Shown: positions 54,767 through 64,000 of the stretch, piece by piece
Position numbering within the stretch: the stretch's first letter is position 1
Layout: the number at the start of each line of letters is the position of its first letter
Assembly (NCBI RefSeq): GCF_040954645.1
Contig: NC_092809.1
Span: 64,108,141 to 64,172,140 of the forward strand
Direction: 5' to 3'
From: Diabrotica undecimpunctata
Lineage: Eukaryota; Arthropoda; Insecta; Coleoptera; Chrysomelidae
Length of the DNA: 64,000 bases
Translations under genes and position numbers: made by a program
The notes under the pieces: model-generated
The model's input: the letters and a program-made list of their open reading frames with translations, nothing else
Database searches by the model: none
What the model was told of the DNA's origin: nothing

Positions 54767-55655
54767 CTGCTCTTTAAATATTTAAGATTTTAAGTGCCAG
54801 ATGGATGTTCTTTGGGACTAAGTAAATAGATAAATTAAACATATTACATGATCACTGCAACGCTTATAATTTATTTTCAATGTTTTTCAAAATCAATTTA
54901 CGAAATAATATAATCTTTTATTAATTATTTTACATTTATCTGAATTATAATTTTTAAAATATATTTATTGTATCGAATATTACTAAACATCAGTAATAGT
55001 TTTAATTGTGTTTGTTATTCTAGAATAGCTGTGTCTTCTCTTTATTTATCTATTCATTCTTACGCAGAACTGAATACTACTTTGACATAATTCCAAGAGA
55101 CAGAATTTTATCCGAATGTAACCTTTGGAAAAATCCCAAAACCACCTAACGCCACGTCACTCACACACATACACACACTCTCACACACACCTCAACTTAA
55201 CATGCCAGCCAATGTGCGTGTCCATTGACTGGGTGTCTTCCAGTTGGCAGACGAAAAATCGTCCGACAATCAGAGCCAACTAGGGTGACTCTCTTTCGGC
55301 TGTTAATGCTAGGCCTGCTTGTGTCAAACAAGTGACTGTTTACGTTTCCAGAGCCAGCCCCGATTTGTGCCAGTTTTTATTGTATTGAATGAGGTACAGT
55401 TATTGGCAAGGTAATAGGTCTAGCCTTGACTTTTTAAAATTTCTACGGAAATGTATATAAAATGATTTATGGTTTATGAAATGATATAAACAAAATATAA
55501 AACGAGGGATAGTTACTGTTGATTTTGGTTTGTTGTCCAAAAGATGTATAAAAATAATGTGATCTTTCAATTTGGTTTTATAGGAATATTATATTCATTT
55601 CAAACATTATATTTGGTGATATAGTTGTTTAGCTTAAGAATTTTTTTTTTTTAAA
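54767..55655. other. No coding gene; GC-richer island with (CA)n at 55161-55191
   Basis: 55120-55420 is markedly less AT-rich than its surroundings and includes a CA/CT microsatellite and a CAAGGTAATA string at 55407-55416 that could serve as a splice donor. It could be a noncoding exon or a regulatory segment, but nothing proves it. Confidence 0.35.
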
Positions 55656-55659
55656 TATT

Positions 55660-56010
55660 AGCTAGTTTTTGTGAACTCACTACGAACAAAAAATACCAAA
55701 TTAGTGTCAGCATTGGTAACATTTCCGTGGACCTGTCAACAGAAGTATAACCTGCGTTTTTATTTGTCAAGTTATGATCAGTTCGCGAAGTTTATCTTTT
55801 AGTTTTTTACTTCGTAGCATTCAAACACAACAATTTCAATTCAACAAAAATTGTTTTTACTAATGAGGAATTTGCTGATATGCTTTAATTTATGGCAAAT
55901 TGAGGTGTAACACTTGAGCAGCACAACGTAGATACTGAAAAATTTTCCAATCGTGATCCGACTCATTCAAGATTTACAACTCTTCATCAACGATCAAGAG
56001 AAACAGGTTC
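55660..56010 (+). pseudogene. N-terminal fragment of a mariner/IS630 element related to 6563-8734
   Basis: 55733-55870 aligns with 7040-7125, covering the leader and first codons. The protein start at 55848 reads KIVFTNEEFADM, then after a stop the HTH region in eroded form and SRFTTLHQRSRETGS, as at 7225-7265. It ends abruptly near 56010, where Penelope-derived sequence begins; the rest of the transposase is not found on the far side of the Penelope relic. Confidence 0.7.
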
Positions 56011-56117
56011 GATAATTGATGGATTCGACCGTTACTTGATGGAAATTCATTGTATGTAACAATTAAACACTGAAAACTTTGTTTTCAAAACTTTCACAAA
56101 ATTGGTTATAAAATCTT

Positions 56118-56160
56118 ATCACTACAGCTGTTTCGACAAAGTGCCTTTCTTAATTGATCT
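56118..56160 (-). ncRNA. Degenerate hammerhead-like motif just downstream of the Penelope ORF
   Basis: Minus strand: TTAAGAA (complement of 56147-56153) in place of CUGAAGA, stem GGCA-ctt-TGTC, GAAA (complement of 56131-56134), then CAGCTGT, giving the palindromic stem III ACAGCTGT. It lies about 12 nt after the stop codon of the GIY-YIG domain, the location where Penelope-like elements carry hammerheads. The two changed box bases would probably abolish cleavage. Confidence 0.4.
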
Positions 56161-56164
56161 ATTT

Positions 56165-58215
56165 TTGGTATGCGTTAAAACGAAATAGGTTGAGAAGGGG
56201 AGAACTGTTTGTCTCAAGTTGGTCATTCAGAATTATGTCTGTGTTTTTTAATTCGTTAATTTCCATAGATTCTAACAACGATAGCTTAAAGCCTTTATTT
56301 TGAATGTGAAGAATTTGAAAATCGTCATTAAAAAAATGAGTATGATCTATAAGGTGAACTGCGTACGTAGAATCTATGTTTCTATTATTGAAAGCCCTTT
56401 TATGTTCTGCTATTTGTTTATTAAAATTTCTACCAGTTTGACCTATGTAAGTTTTTGGACAGTCGCCACATTTAAGTTTGTATACACCACTGTGTAAGTG
56501 CTCTTTATTTTGGCTCTTGTTGTTTTTAATATATTTACCTAAGTTGTTGTTCTGAAAGCGGATGTTATTCCTTTCTTTTTTATGTGTTTGGCTATTTTTT
56601 TGATATCTTGCCTGTATACGTAATCGAACAGAAGCTACTGGGTTTTTCTTTCTGGTGGTGGAAATAGTAATTTTAGGACTTTCTTGTGTAGTTTTTGATT
56701 TAAAATTTTATTAATTGTTTGTTCGTTGTATCCATTGTTTACTGCAATTTGCTTAATGATATTTAATTCTGTCTCAAAGTTGTATTTTGACATCGGAATT
56801 TCTGTTAATCTATGTAACATTTATTATGATAGGCTGCCAGTTTATGTTGTGTGGGATGAGATGATGAATTGTGTATAGTCGTATCAGTATGGGTAGGTTT
56901 ATGAAATATGGAGAACTCATGTTTGTTTTTAAGTCTGATAATTTTTAAATCTTAAAAATTTATGGATTTATGTTTGTTTTTAAGTCTGATAATTTTTAAA
57001 TCTTAAAAATTTATGGATTGGTTTTGTTCTGTTGCTATTATAAATATTCAATATGACTATGGAGTGAATTAATATACGATAAAAATTGGTCGAGTTGCCT
57101 GTTAGTTCCTGTTGAACATACCAATACATCGTCTACGTATCTCCACCAATATAAAAACTGTTTGAATACGGGATGTTTTGAAATCTTTGTCTTTAGATCT
57201 TTAGATGATCTATAAAAATATCAGATAGTTATGCAATGGGCTTAGAGGATTGCCCATTTTAAGTCCTGCACTGTTACTTGTATATATTTGATTATTAAAT
57301 TCAAAGTAGTCCTGGTTTATGGAAATTTCAAAAATATGTAAATTTTCAGATGTAATGATTGGATTTATAATATTATGGTCCACAAGTTTTTTTACTATAA
57401 TAAAAGTCTGTAGGAGGAATACTAGAAATAAGATTTTTTACGTCAAATGAAATTAATCTGGAGTTGTTAGGTAATTGCAAATGTTGTATTTTGTTAACTA
57501 GTTTTATTCTATTTTTTATGGTAAATTGAGGTGAAAATTTAGTGTGTTCTAAAATAATCAGTAACAGTTTTTTTAAAAGTTTATGTGACGGAGCTGTATA
57601 AAAAGAAATTACAGGTCTTATTGGGTGATCCGGTTTGTGTAGTTTAATAAATGAGTATAATTTAGGAGGCTGTGGGTTCATAATATTGAGGTATTTCTGT
57701 TCTGTTGGACTTACTCTTGATTTTGAATTTTCTAACGCTAGCTTAATTTGTTTTTGATACTTTTCTGTTGGATCTTTGTGTATCGTTTCAATATTTTGAT
57801 TAATTCAAAATTCTATTGTTTTGTTATTATATTTTATTTTATCTATAGCAGTAATGTTACCTTTGTCTTCTTTGATAAACACTATGTTGTTTTCTATTGA
57901 TTTATTTTTAATTGAAATGGCTATTTCATTCTCTTTGTAGCAGGACTTTTTGGTTTCACTACGCACATCTGTAATAGATTTTGCAACTATACTTTTTTCG
58001 ATATTGTTATCAGTTTTGTTTAATGCTACTTCACATTCAAGTTTTCTGATTATTATATTGAGACAAGTTGTGTTTAAATCCTTTCTCTGAAAGTTGTATC
58101 TTGCTATTACTGAATTAAGTATCTGTAAAATTTATAAATCTATTGAAAAAATTATGGTTCGAAAAACTTTCTGTATAATCATTATTGGGTTTTTTACTAT
58201 CGCAAATTAGATTAT
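56165..58215 (-). pseudogene. Penelope-like element: reverse transcriptase plus GIY-YIG endonuclease
   Basis: Minus strand in order: NIVFIKEDKGNITAIDKIKY and DPTEKYQKQIKLALENSKS (N-terminal region, 57890-57700); PPKLYSFIKLHKPDHPIRPV (57672-57613) and LISFDVKNLISSIPPTDF (RT motif A, catalytic Asp); GLKMGNPLSPLHNYL (motif B, about 57275-57230); LYWWRYVDDVLVCST (catalytic YVDD, about 57155-57110); a linker MLHRLTEIPMSKYNFETELN (56820-56761) through LNQKLHKKVL; then GVYKLKCGDCPKTYIGQTGR (56492-56433), the GIY-YIG nuclease signature with preceding Cys pair, and HKRAFNNRNID. The ORF ends NAYQK-stop near 56166. Internal stops and several frameshifts make it non-functional, but domain order and catalytic residues match the canonical RT-linker-GIY-YIG layout. 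Confidence 0.92.
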
Positions 58216-58283
58216 TTAGTTTTTTTACACGGCAAATTGAACCTTAAGGTTATATAGCACGGTTTATACCTTAAGATAAACAG

Positions 58284-58400
58284 CTACGATGTCTCACTTT
58301 TTGTATTGCTTTTTTCTGTCATCTTTCAGCCATCTGGTCTTGCCGTGACCAGACCTTGCCATTGACAGAAAAAAACAATACAAAAAGCGAGATATCATAG
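58284..58400. repeat. 38-bp inverted repeat with nested small hairpin (MITE-like)
   Basis: Arm 58284-58321 (CTACGATGTCTCACTTTTTG onward) is the reverse complement of 58363-58400 at all but four or so positions. The 41-bp loop itself holds TCTGGTC / GACCAGA. It sits just upstream of the Penelope-like coding region. Confidence 0.8.
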
Positions 58401-58639
58401 TTGTTGTTTATTTTACGCTATGTCATTCAGAATTAAATTATAGATTAAATAATATAAAATTTGGTATCCTAGATTTTAACTTGAGAATTAACCTTTAATA
58501 AACACAACATATTTAAAAGGACCGCAATTAAAACATTTTACAGGAACTGGCATCTTTCAATGTGTTGCTTTATGAGGTTGGTTCGGGCTAGCACTTGCCC
58601 TATACTTGATTCTGTAACAAACCTCTGTCCACACCCTTA

Positions 58640-58870
58640 TGCCACTTCTTTAACCACGCTCTCCATTAACTGATATAAATCTTCTGTGCTATTGAGTACG
58701 GATAACATCATTTTGGCTTGATTTTGAAGTAGAAGATTATGATAATGTAACATATCTTCATTATCAACTCCTGCTTCGTTTACCAGTAACAGTTTGTCAT
58801 GAAAATATGTTGAAACGCTCTGCTTTTTTCATCCTCTACTCTTCATCTTTCTTCTCGACAACACTGGATC
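58640..58870 (-). pseudogene. Possible retroelement Gag-like fragment
   Basis: Minus strand, in one frame: ESVSTYFHDKLLLVNEAGVD followed by NEDMLHYHNLLLQNQAKMML and SVLNSTEDLYQLMESVVKEV, then a stop at about 58640. The S-V-x-x-Y-F-H-x-K-x-x-L-x-N-E-A pattern recalls Gag proteins of LTR retrotransposons, but no zinc knuckle or protease is nearby. Low-confidence assignment. Confidence 0.35.
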
Positions 58871-58952
58871 ATAAGTTTTCCTATACATTTTCTTAATTTC
58901 ATTTTTTAATCCTGTTGAAATCTATTGAAATTAAATTTGGTTTGCTGAGGTA

Positions 58953-58954
<2 letters not shown>

Positions 58955-58986
<32 letters not shown>
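58955..58986. repeat. (AT)n microsatellite
   Basis: Sixteen AT units immediately before the block 58987-60304. Confidence 0.95.
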
Positions 58987-58990
<4 letters not shown>

Positions 58991-60297
58991 ATGATTGTTT
59001 ATTTTGACTTTGATTTTAATTTATTGAGCCAATAAAAAATTATAATTTAATTTTATCAAATGTAAAATAAGACTCCTTATATTACCTGTGTTCGATGGAT
59101 TCAAAGATTTTCTAGTTGTCCTTTATCGAGATAGAGAAGAAAGATAATAATAAAAGAAATAGTATATTACAAAAATTAAGTATTCTTTATTTTATATAAA
59201 AAAGGAATAAAACAATTTTCAACTTCTGCCGTTATCTTATCAATCAGCATACAAGAAAATAAATGAAATTTTTATAATAATAAGATTTTAAATCTACATA
59301 AATTTATAATAAGTGAAAACCAATTTTACTTAAACTTAACTTGAAACAAAAAACAACAAAACTTTAACTTTTGATTAGAAAAACAAAACTCAATTCTTTA
59401 AATTTGAATGATAATGACCATGATGTCAACACAGATCCTTCACAGATACCAATTTCAATTGTACAAAACACTTACAGCTTTTTTTTCTTTTCTTATTGAA
59501 TCGTATGTTGGCACATACCCAGAAAAGTCCAGTCTCCTCAACGATGTGATCTCTCCTCTTTGGCACCTCGGCTGCTTCCTAACGTCTCTGCAAACCTCCT
59601 GCAGACTACACAAAAACACCTGATTCACTTCTCCAAAAACTCAGCTACTTATTTATGACACAAGGACCTCCTTTTGTCAACTTGATGTCGTAAAACTATT
59701 TTCACATATACTTCACAAAATGCCTACTGTAGATATAAGGACCTCTTTTAATCTACTTGTTATCTCCTTCTGCAAAACTATTCACTTCTTTTCACAATGC
59801 CGGTATCCAAACTCATGAACCACACTCTATCTTGAGACAAACGACTGTTTCCTTCGATGACCAAATTATAACTGACTTCTCCGGTCCTCATGATCGGCTC
59901 ACAAATTCCCATTTAAAAACGACCGTCCAATCAAAAGCTCAAATTGTGTTTACCATGATTTTGGAAAAGCCTAATTTCGGTTTCAGAGAAAAACTAAATA
60001 GCTTACTTTAAAATTGGTTTTGTCAATACACAATTTATACATAATTCAAAAGATTAGAATATGGTCATTTAATACTCGATTATACAAACAATGAAAAGAT
60101 TAACTTACAGGTAAAATGTCTTCTAATTCTAAACAAAGGTTTTTTGATAATTTTGTTTGAAACGGAAAAAGGTCATTTTCCAAACAAATTTCTATTCTTA
60201 TCTACACTAAATCTTATCTTAAATTACTATATACATTTTGTTTATAATGATATCTTAAAATTTTATTCTGATGGATCTTTTTATTTATTTTTTTTTC

Positions 60298-60304
<7 letters not shown>
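58987..60304. other. 1.3-kb block bracketed by AT microsatellites, nature unknown
   Basis: Runs from TTGTTATGATTG to TTTCTTTTCTA between two AT arrays. Less AT-rich in the middle (59430-59960), with short frames at 59408-59623 and 59757-60011 that lack motifs. It could be a solo LTR or other element inserted into one AT array, leaving half on each side. Confidence 0.4.

Positions 60305-60376
<72 letters not shown>
60305..60376. repeat. (AT)n microsatellite
   Basis: About 35 AT units. Confidence 0.95.
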
Positions 60377-60379
<3 letters not shown>

Positions 60380-60987
60380 GGTTACGCCAGTAATATTATA
60401 AATAGAAGCTTAGTCGTAATTAGAAAAAGAGTTAAGCGAACCGTTTCGAATGGTCGTATATCTTTTAAATAAACCTTGCAATAATTAAGGATGACAGGAA
60501 ACTACTTTTAACAAACGCTACTTTTCTTAAATCTATTTATAAGTAGTTGTTGCTCTTCACAGAGCATATAATTCAGGAAGCGTAGCCCAACTCTTTTATT
60601 TAACATTGCCGACAAATAAATGAATCGGATAATGACATTTGACATTTCATTGCCCAATATAAGAGATAAATTAAACAAAGCTTTTTTTAGTCTTACTATT
60701 GGATTTATTGTTTTAATTGCTTTATATAAATCCGCTTTGTGATTCTTCTAGTTATGTTTTATTTCTGGCATTATTTTAATTTGTTCAAATATTTTCATAA
60801 CTTTACCCATTATTATGATTACTTGATAGTTTTTGCACTTCGTAGTAAACTGTATATTCTTTTTCAATTCTTTGATCTAGCATTCTTTTTTATTTAAATT
60901 ATTTCTGAAGCCCTAGGAGAACTTACATGATAAGTATCAAATTGATTAGTGATTTAAGAACGAAATCAAAAATATACATAAATATAT
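60377..60987. other. No gene recognised
   Basis: AT-rich, no motif on either strand. Confidence 0.5.
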
Positions 60988-61225
60988 TCTCTTCTTCTTT
61001 TAATTTTTTTGTGTAGACATGGCATGTCTATTTTTAAATGTGCCTTTAGTAAGCTTGTTCCATGATTTTCGAGGTGTTCTCACAGATAATCTTCTTATTG
61101 GGGAACTGTCTCTCGCCGTCTTTACTGCTCTATTTGTTGTAATTCTGCTTATATGATAGATCCATTCTACTCTTTTTATTTCTTACCCAGTTCTTGATTT
61201 TCTCTACCTGCGTATAGTAGAAACC
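60988..61225 (-). pseudogene. 3' tail of an RTE-like LINE
   Basis: Minus strand, from 61215: a V-E-K-I-K-N-W-V-R-N-K block, AELQQIEQ-like residues and an RQFPNKKI segment, ending in the purine tail AAAAGAAGAAGAG. The nucleotide sequence aligns with 41770-41995 (shared strings such as TCTTACCGTC/TCTCGCCGTC and CTTATATGAT), so it is the same family as 41770-42590. Confidence 0.7.
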
Positions 61226-61981
61226 CTCAATTCAGAAGAGTGATTTCATATTTTAAACGCCGAATATCCTCAAATTTAAATGTACACAGCGGCCCTCGAA
61301 AACTGCCTGTTTTCTTGATTGCAATTTGCGTTTCCTCATAAGAAATTACAGAATATATAAAGTAGTATATTTATTTGTGCTTCTCTATAGTAGACTTGAC
61401 CAGAAGTTGTCGTACAGTGTAGCCAAATCTTGTTCACAAGTAGTAATTATGGTCATACAAAACCTGTATTCTTCCACGCAGCGATTATTACCGTCATAAA
61501 AATACCAAAAAACATGATTTTTTCAATAGTAAAAATTAAGCACAAAATTGTAATAAAATAAATTTTATTTATATGTTCCGTTTCGTTACGTATTTAAATT
61601 TATAAAATAAAAATCGATATTTTAAAACATTATTTTTCAATCGTTTGGCAATGTTGGAATTAGCGAGGGAAACTCGGTTTTACAATTCGGATCCAGATAT
61701 GCAGTAAAACTAGTTTTTATTATTTTTTGCCGAAGAAATGAACGAAGAAAACATTGGTGTTTCTATGGGTAAATAGTGCATGTGTTTTTGTGAGTATATT
61801 TTATGTGATAAGTTTGTAAACTTATTGTTGTCAATACTGTTTTATCAATACTGTATTGTAGTATTGATAAAACGTGTTATTGATAACACGAGTGTTATAG
61901 TTTGTCGTTTTATAGTAAATATTTAGTTATATTCTTTGAAATTATTGTATATATAGTATATATCCAGATTATGGAAATACA
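61226..61981. other. 5' flank of the IS630-type gene
   Basis: No coding motif. Probable promoter and terminal region of the following transposon. Hairpins at 61839-61890. Confidence 0.4.
61839..61890. repeat. Two adjacent perfect hairpins
   Basis: GTTTTATCAATACT (61839-61852) pairs with AGTATTGATAAAAC (61860-61873), and next to it CGTGTTAT pairs with ATAACACG (61873-61890). They lie about 90 bp before the transposase ATG. Confidence 0.85.
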
Positions 61982-63284
61982 ATGGACGAAAAACCGAGTT
62001 GTTCCAAGAGAAGACAGCAAAATTCTAATGTTGATTCCAAGAATGAAAAGCCGCAAAAGAGACGGAAAATGTTAACGTCCGAAGAGAAGGTAATGATACG
62101 AAACGTTTATGAAGAAATTGTCGGCAGAAAAATGGCATTAAACGTTAGCCAAGCGGTCGACATTTGTAGCAGTTTAACAAAAGTATCCGTTAGCTGTATT
62201 TATCGTGTACTTAAAAATACATCGGAAAATAAAAAGCAAGAAAAAGGTAAAACTAGAGGTAGGAAAACCATTGTTTTGGATGACGAGACAAGGAATATTA
62301 TACGTCATTTTATTTTCAGAGTGAAATTCCAACACTGAAAAAAATTTCTCAAGAGCTCGAAAATGATGACTCTTTACCCAAGATATCTCGTAGGGTCTTA
62401 ATCAGGACCATGCACGAAATGAACTTTCGATACGTAAAACGCAACAGAAAAAGTATGCTATTAGAAAAAAATGAAATTATTCTGTGGAGAAGAAAATATT
62501 TAGAAAAAATACGAAAAATTTGCAGCACTGGATGCAAAATATATTATTTGGATGAAACCTGGATTAACGAAGGTCATACAGTTGGAAAAGTTTGGCAAGA
62601 TTTAAATGTAAAAAGTAAACGCGAAGCATTTATAGAAGGCTGGTTTTGCTTCAATTTAAGTCGAAAAAAACAGGTGATTATCATGAAGAAATGACTTCTG
62701 AAGTATTTGAGCGCTGGTTTAAGAGAATCTTACCAAAATTGGAATCTGGGTCTGTGGTTGTTATGGACAATGCGCCATATCATAGCCGCAGACTAGAACA
62801 ATTACCGACGACGGTATGGCGGAAAGGGAGAATTCAAGAATGGCTTACAGAAAAGGGGATTGCATACAAAGAATCAATGCTCAAAATTCAACTACTTGAC
62901 ATTGCACGGTTAAGGAAAAGTAAATATCTTAAATATGTTGTGGATGAAACTGCAAAAGATTATGGTGTTAAAGTTCTGCGTCTACCACCTTATCATTGCG
63001 AACTTAATCCCATTGAACTTATCTGGGCACAAGTGAAAGGAGAAGTAGCACGCAATAACAAAACGTTCAAATTAAACGAAGTTAAGGAACTTTTGATTCA
63101 AGCAATCCTCCATGTAACTCCAGAGAAATGGGCTAAATGTATAGGCCACATAATTAAAGAAGAATATCGTATGTGGGAACTTGACACTCATGTCGAAGTT
63201 TTACTAGAGCCAATTATAATTACACCAGGTGAAGATAATGACAGCGATAGCAGCACTGCATCTTCAGATTTAGACAGCGAATAA
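61982..63284 (+). pseudogene. IS630-type (DDE_3-like) transposase, near full length with two frame breaks
   Basis: ATG at 61982 starts MDEKPSCSKRRQQNSN, a basic region, then LTSEEKVMIRNVYEEIVGRK and VSVSCIYRVLKNTSENKKQE, a helix-turn-helix, and KGKTRGRKTIVLDDETR. A one-base loss near 62305 shifts the frame; the protein continues EIPTLKKISQELENDD and RVLIRTMHEMNFRYVKRNRK. The first catalytic Asp is in IYYLDETWINEGHT. A second break near 62640, with loss of some residues compared with relatives, leads to LLQFKSKKTGDYHEEMTSEV, then SGSVVVMDNAPYHSRRLEQL (second Asp) and LPPYHCELNPIELIWAQVKG (Glu). The C-terminus is acidic and serine-rich (DNDSDSSTASSDLDSE). All three catalytic residues remain, so decay is mild. 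Confidence 0.85.
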
Positions 63285-63680
63285 TATTTTCTCATAGTTT
63301 AGCAGGAACACCAGCATAAAAAAACCAAAAACAAAAAAAAAACGAGAAGAACATAGTGTGTATAGAATTTGTGTTAGAATAGAACAATGTTTTGTTACAT
63401 CCAAAATTATTTTTATCTTGTTTTGTTTTATACTATTTAAGTGTTTTGTTTATTTTATTTAATGGGAAAATATGGCTCTTGGCGAACACCCATTTAAAAA
63501 AAAATAACGCGCCACAAGACATACCTCTCGGGTGGTGTGGAAACTGTCTTAAAATTTGTTTTAAAAACATTTCATTGTGTAACTCTTTAAGGGGGGGTCA
63601 CGTCAAAAGACGTTTTAGCGTAACTTCCGCGGCAACCGGGTGGCATCAGTAAGCTTTCTGCAAAATTACTTGTTTTTTAT
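63285..63680. other. 3' flank of the IS630-type gene, no further gene
   Basis: A GC-rich part at 63570-63650 could be an element terminus; no matching inverted terminus was found upstream of 61982 by eye. A frame at 63392-63652 has no motif. Confidence 0.4.
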
Positions 63681-63960
63681 AGCTTTTTGTTTGTGGCATT
63701 CTGTATTTTTAGGAGACAGTAGGGAATAAGCCACAAAATATTTATTCATAGGTTTAATTCACTGACGTTTCGATCTCTATATAAAGAGATCGTTTTCAAC
63801 TATACAAATGATAGCAATATTTATTTTTTTTTGTGGCTTTTTGCTTGTGGCATTCCGTATTTTTAGGGAGAATGTTGGAAATAAGCCACAATACATCTAT
63901 TTACATGTTTATTTTACTGACGTTTCGATCTCTATTACAGAGACCGTTTTTAAAGTTAAG
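63681..63960. repeat. Two tandem copies of a ~154-bp repeat with GAAACGTC stem-loop
   Basis: GCTTTTTGTTTGTGGCATTC at 63681 recurs as GCTTTTTGCTTGTGGCATTC at 63835, and the downstream sequence aligns throughout, including AATAAGCCACAA and ACTGACGTTTCGATCTCTAT. On the minus strand each unit has GATCTCT...AGAGATC followed by GAAACGTCAGT. The AATAAGCCACAA string also occurs in the palindrome at 25342-25503. Confidence 0.85.
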
Positions 63961-64000
63961 AAAAAAAAAGAAAATAATATAGGAATATATAAATATATAA

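Noticed and set aside
62290..62325. Possible intron acceptor TTATTTTCAG/AG within the IS630-type transposase
   Set aside because: A one-base frameshift restores SFYFQSEIPTLKK without removing sequence, and no donor with good context was seen.
1..64000. CRISPR arrays, bacterial operons, rRNA or tRNA genes
   Set aside because: Searched by eye for regular direct repeats with spacers, Shine-Dalgarno-led gene runs and conserved RNA gene blocks; none seen. The content is that of a eukaryotic repeat-rich region.

Overview
This window looks like AT-rich nuclear DNA from an arthropod, most likely an insect; a beetle is possible but unproven. The evidence is the mixture of degraded transposon families: RTE-like and Jockey/I-like LINEs, a Penelope-like element, piggyBac, Tc1/mariner/IS630 relatives and GGQN-motif putative transposases. 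I see no rRNA, tRNA, CRISPR array, bacterial operon or intact host gene. Nearly every long reading frame belongs to a mobile element, and almost all are broken.

Layout. 1-405 is one copy of a repeat carrying a hammerhead-ribozyme-like motif. 790-2830 is an eroded LINE. 6563-8734 is a mariner/IS630-type element with TA target duplication and terminal inverted repeats of about 430 bp. 10119-13462 is an older mariner-type relic into which a piggyBac element (10499-12782, flanked by TTAA) has inserted; the piggyBac itself carries a small inverted-repeat insertion. 15203-37230 holds four relics of one broad kind of putative transposase (GGQN-type). Two of them, in opposite orientation, share terminal inverted repeats starting ACTGGTCC. 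The other relics are cut by long foldback repeats (19780-21035 and 33398-35913) and by a 0.7 kb insertion. A Tc1 (DD34E) element lies at about 22672-24797.

38440-54766 is a LINE graveyard. At least ten fragments of different RTE-like and Jockey/I-like families lie end to end in both orientations. They include the longest open frame in the window (40047-41228, reverse transcriptase) and a 5'-truncated LINE with a perfect 16-bp target-site duplication and an open 381-codon frame (45036-46178). A broken BESS-domain sequence (44275-44640) is the only hint of a non-transposon gene. 56165-58215 is a Penelope-like element with reverse transcriptase and GIY-YIG endonuclease, followed directly by a degenerate hammerhead-like motif. 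61982-63284 is a nearly full-length IS630-type DDE transposase with two frame disruptions.

Two signals stand out. (1) Hammerhead-like sequences from three unrelated repeat families, one at the 3' end of the Penelope-like element, all have a palindromic, loop-less stem III. (2) The GGQN-type transposases appear to sit in a terminal-inverted-repeat DNA transposon that I cannot assign to a named superfamily. All family assignments come from reading motifs by eye; no database search was run.
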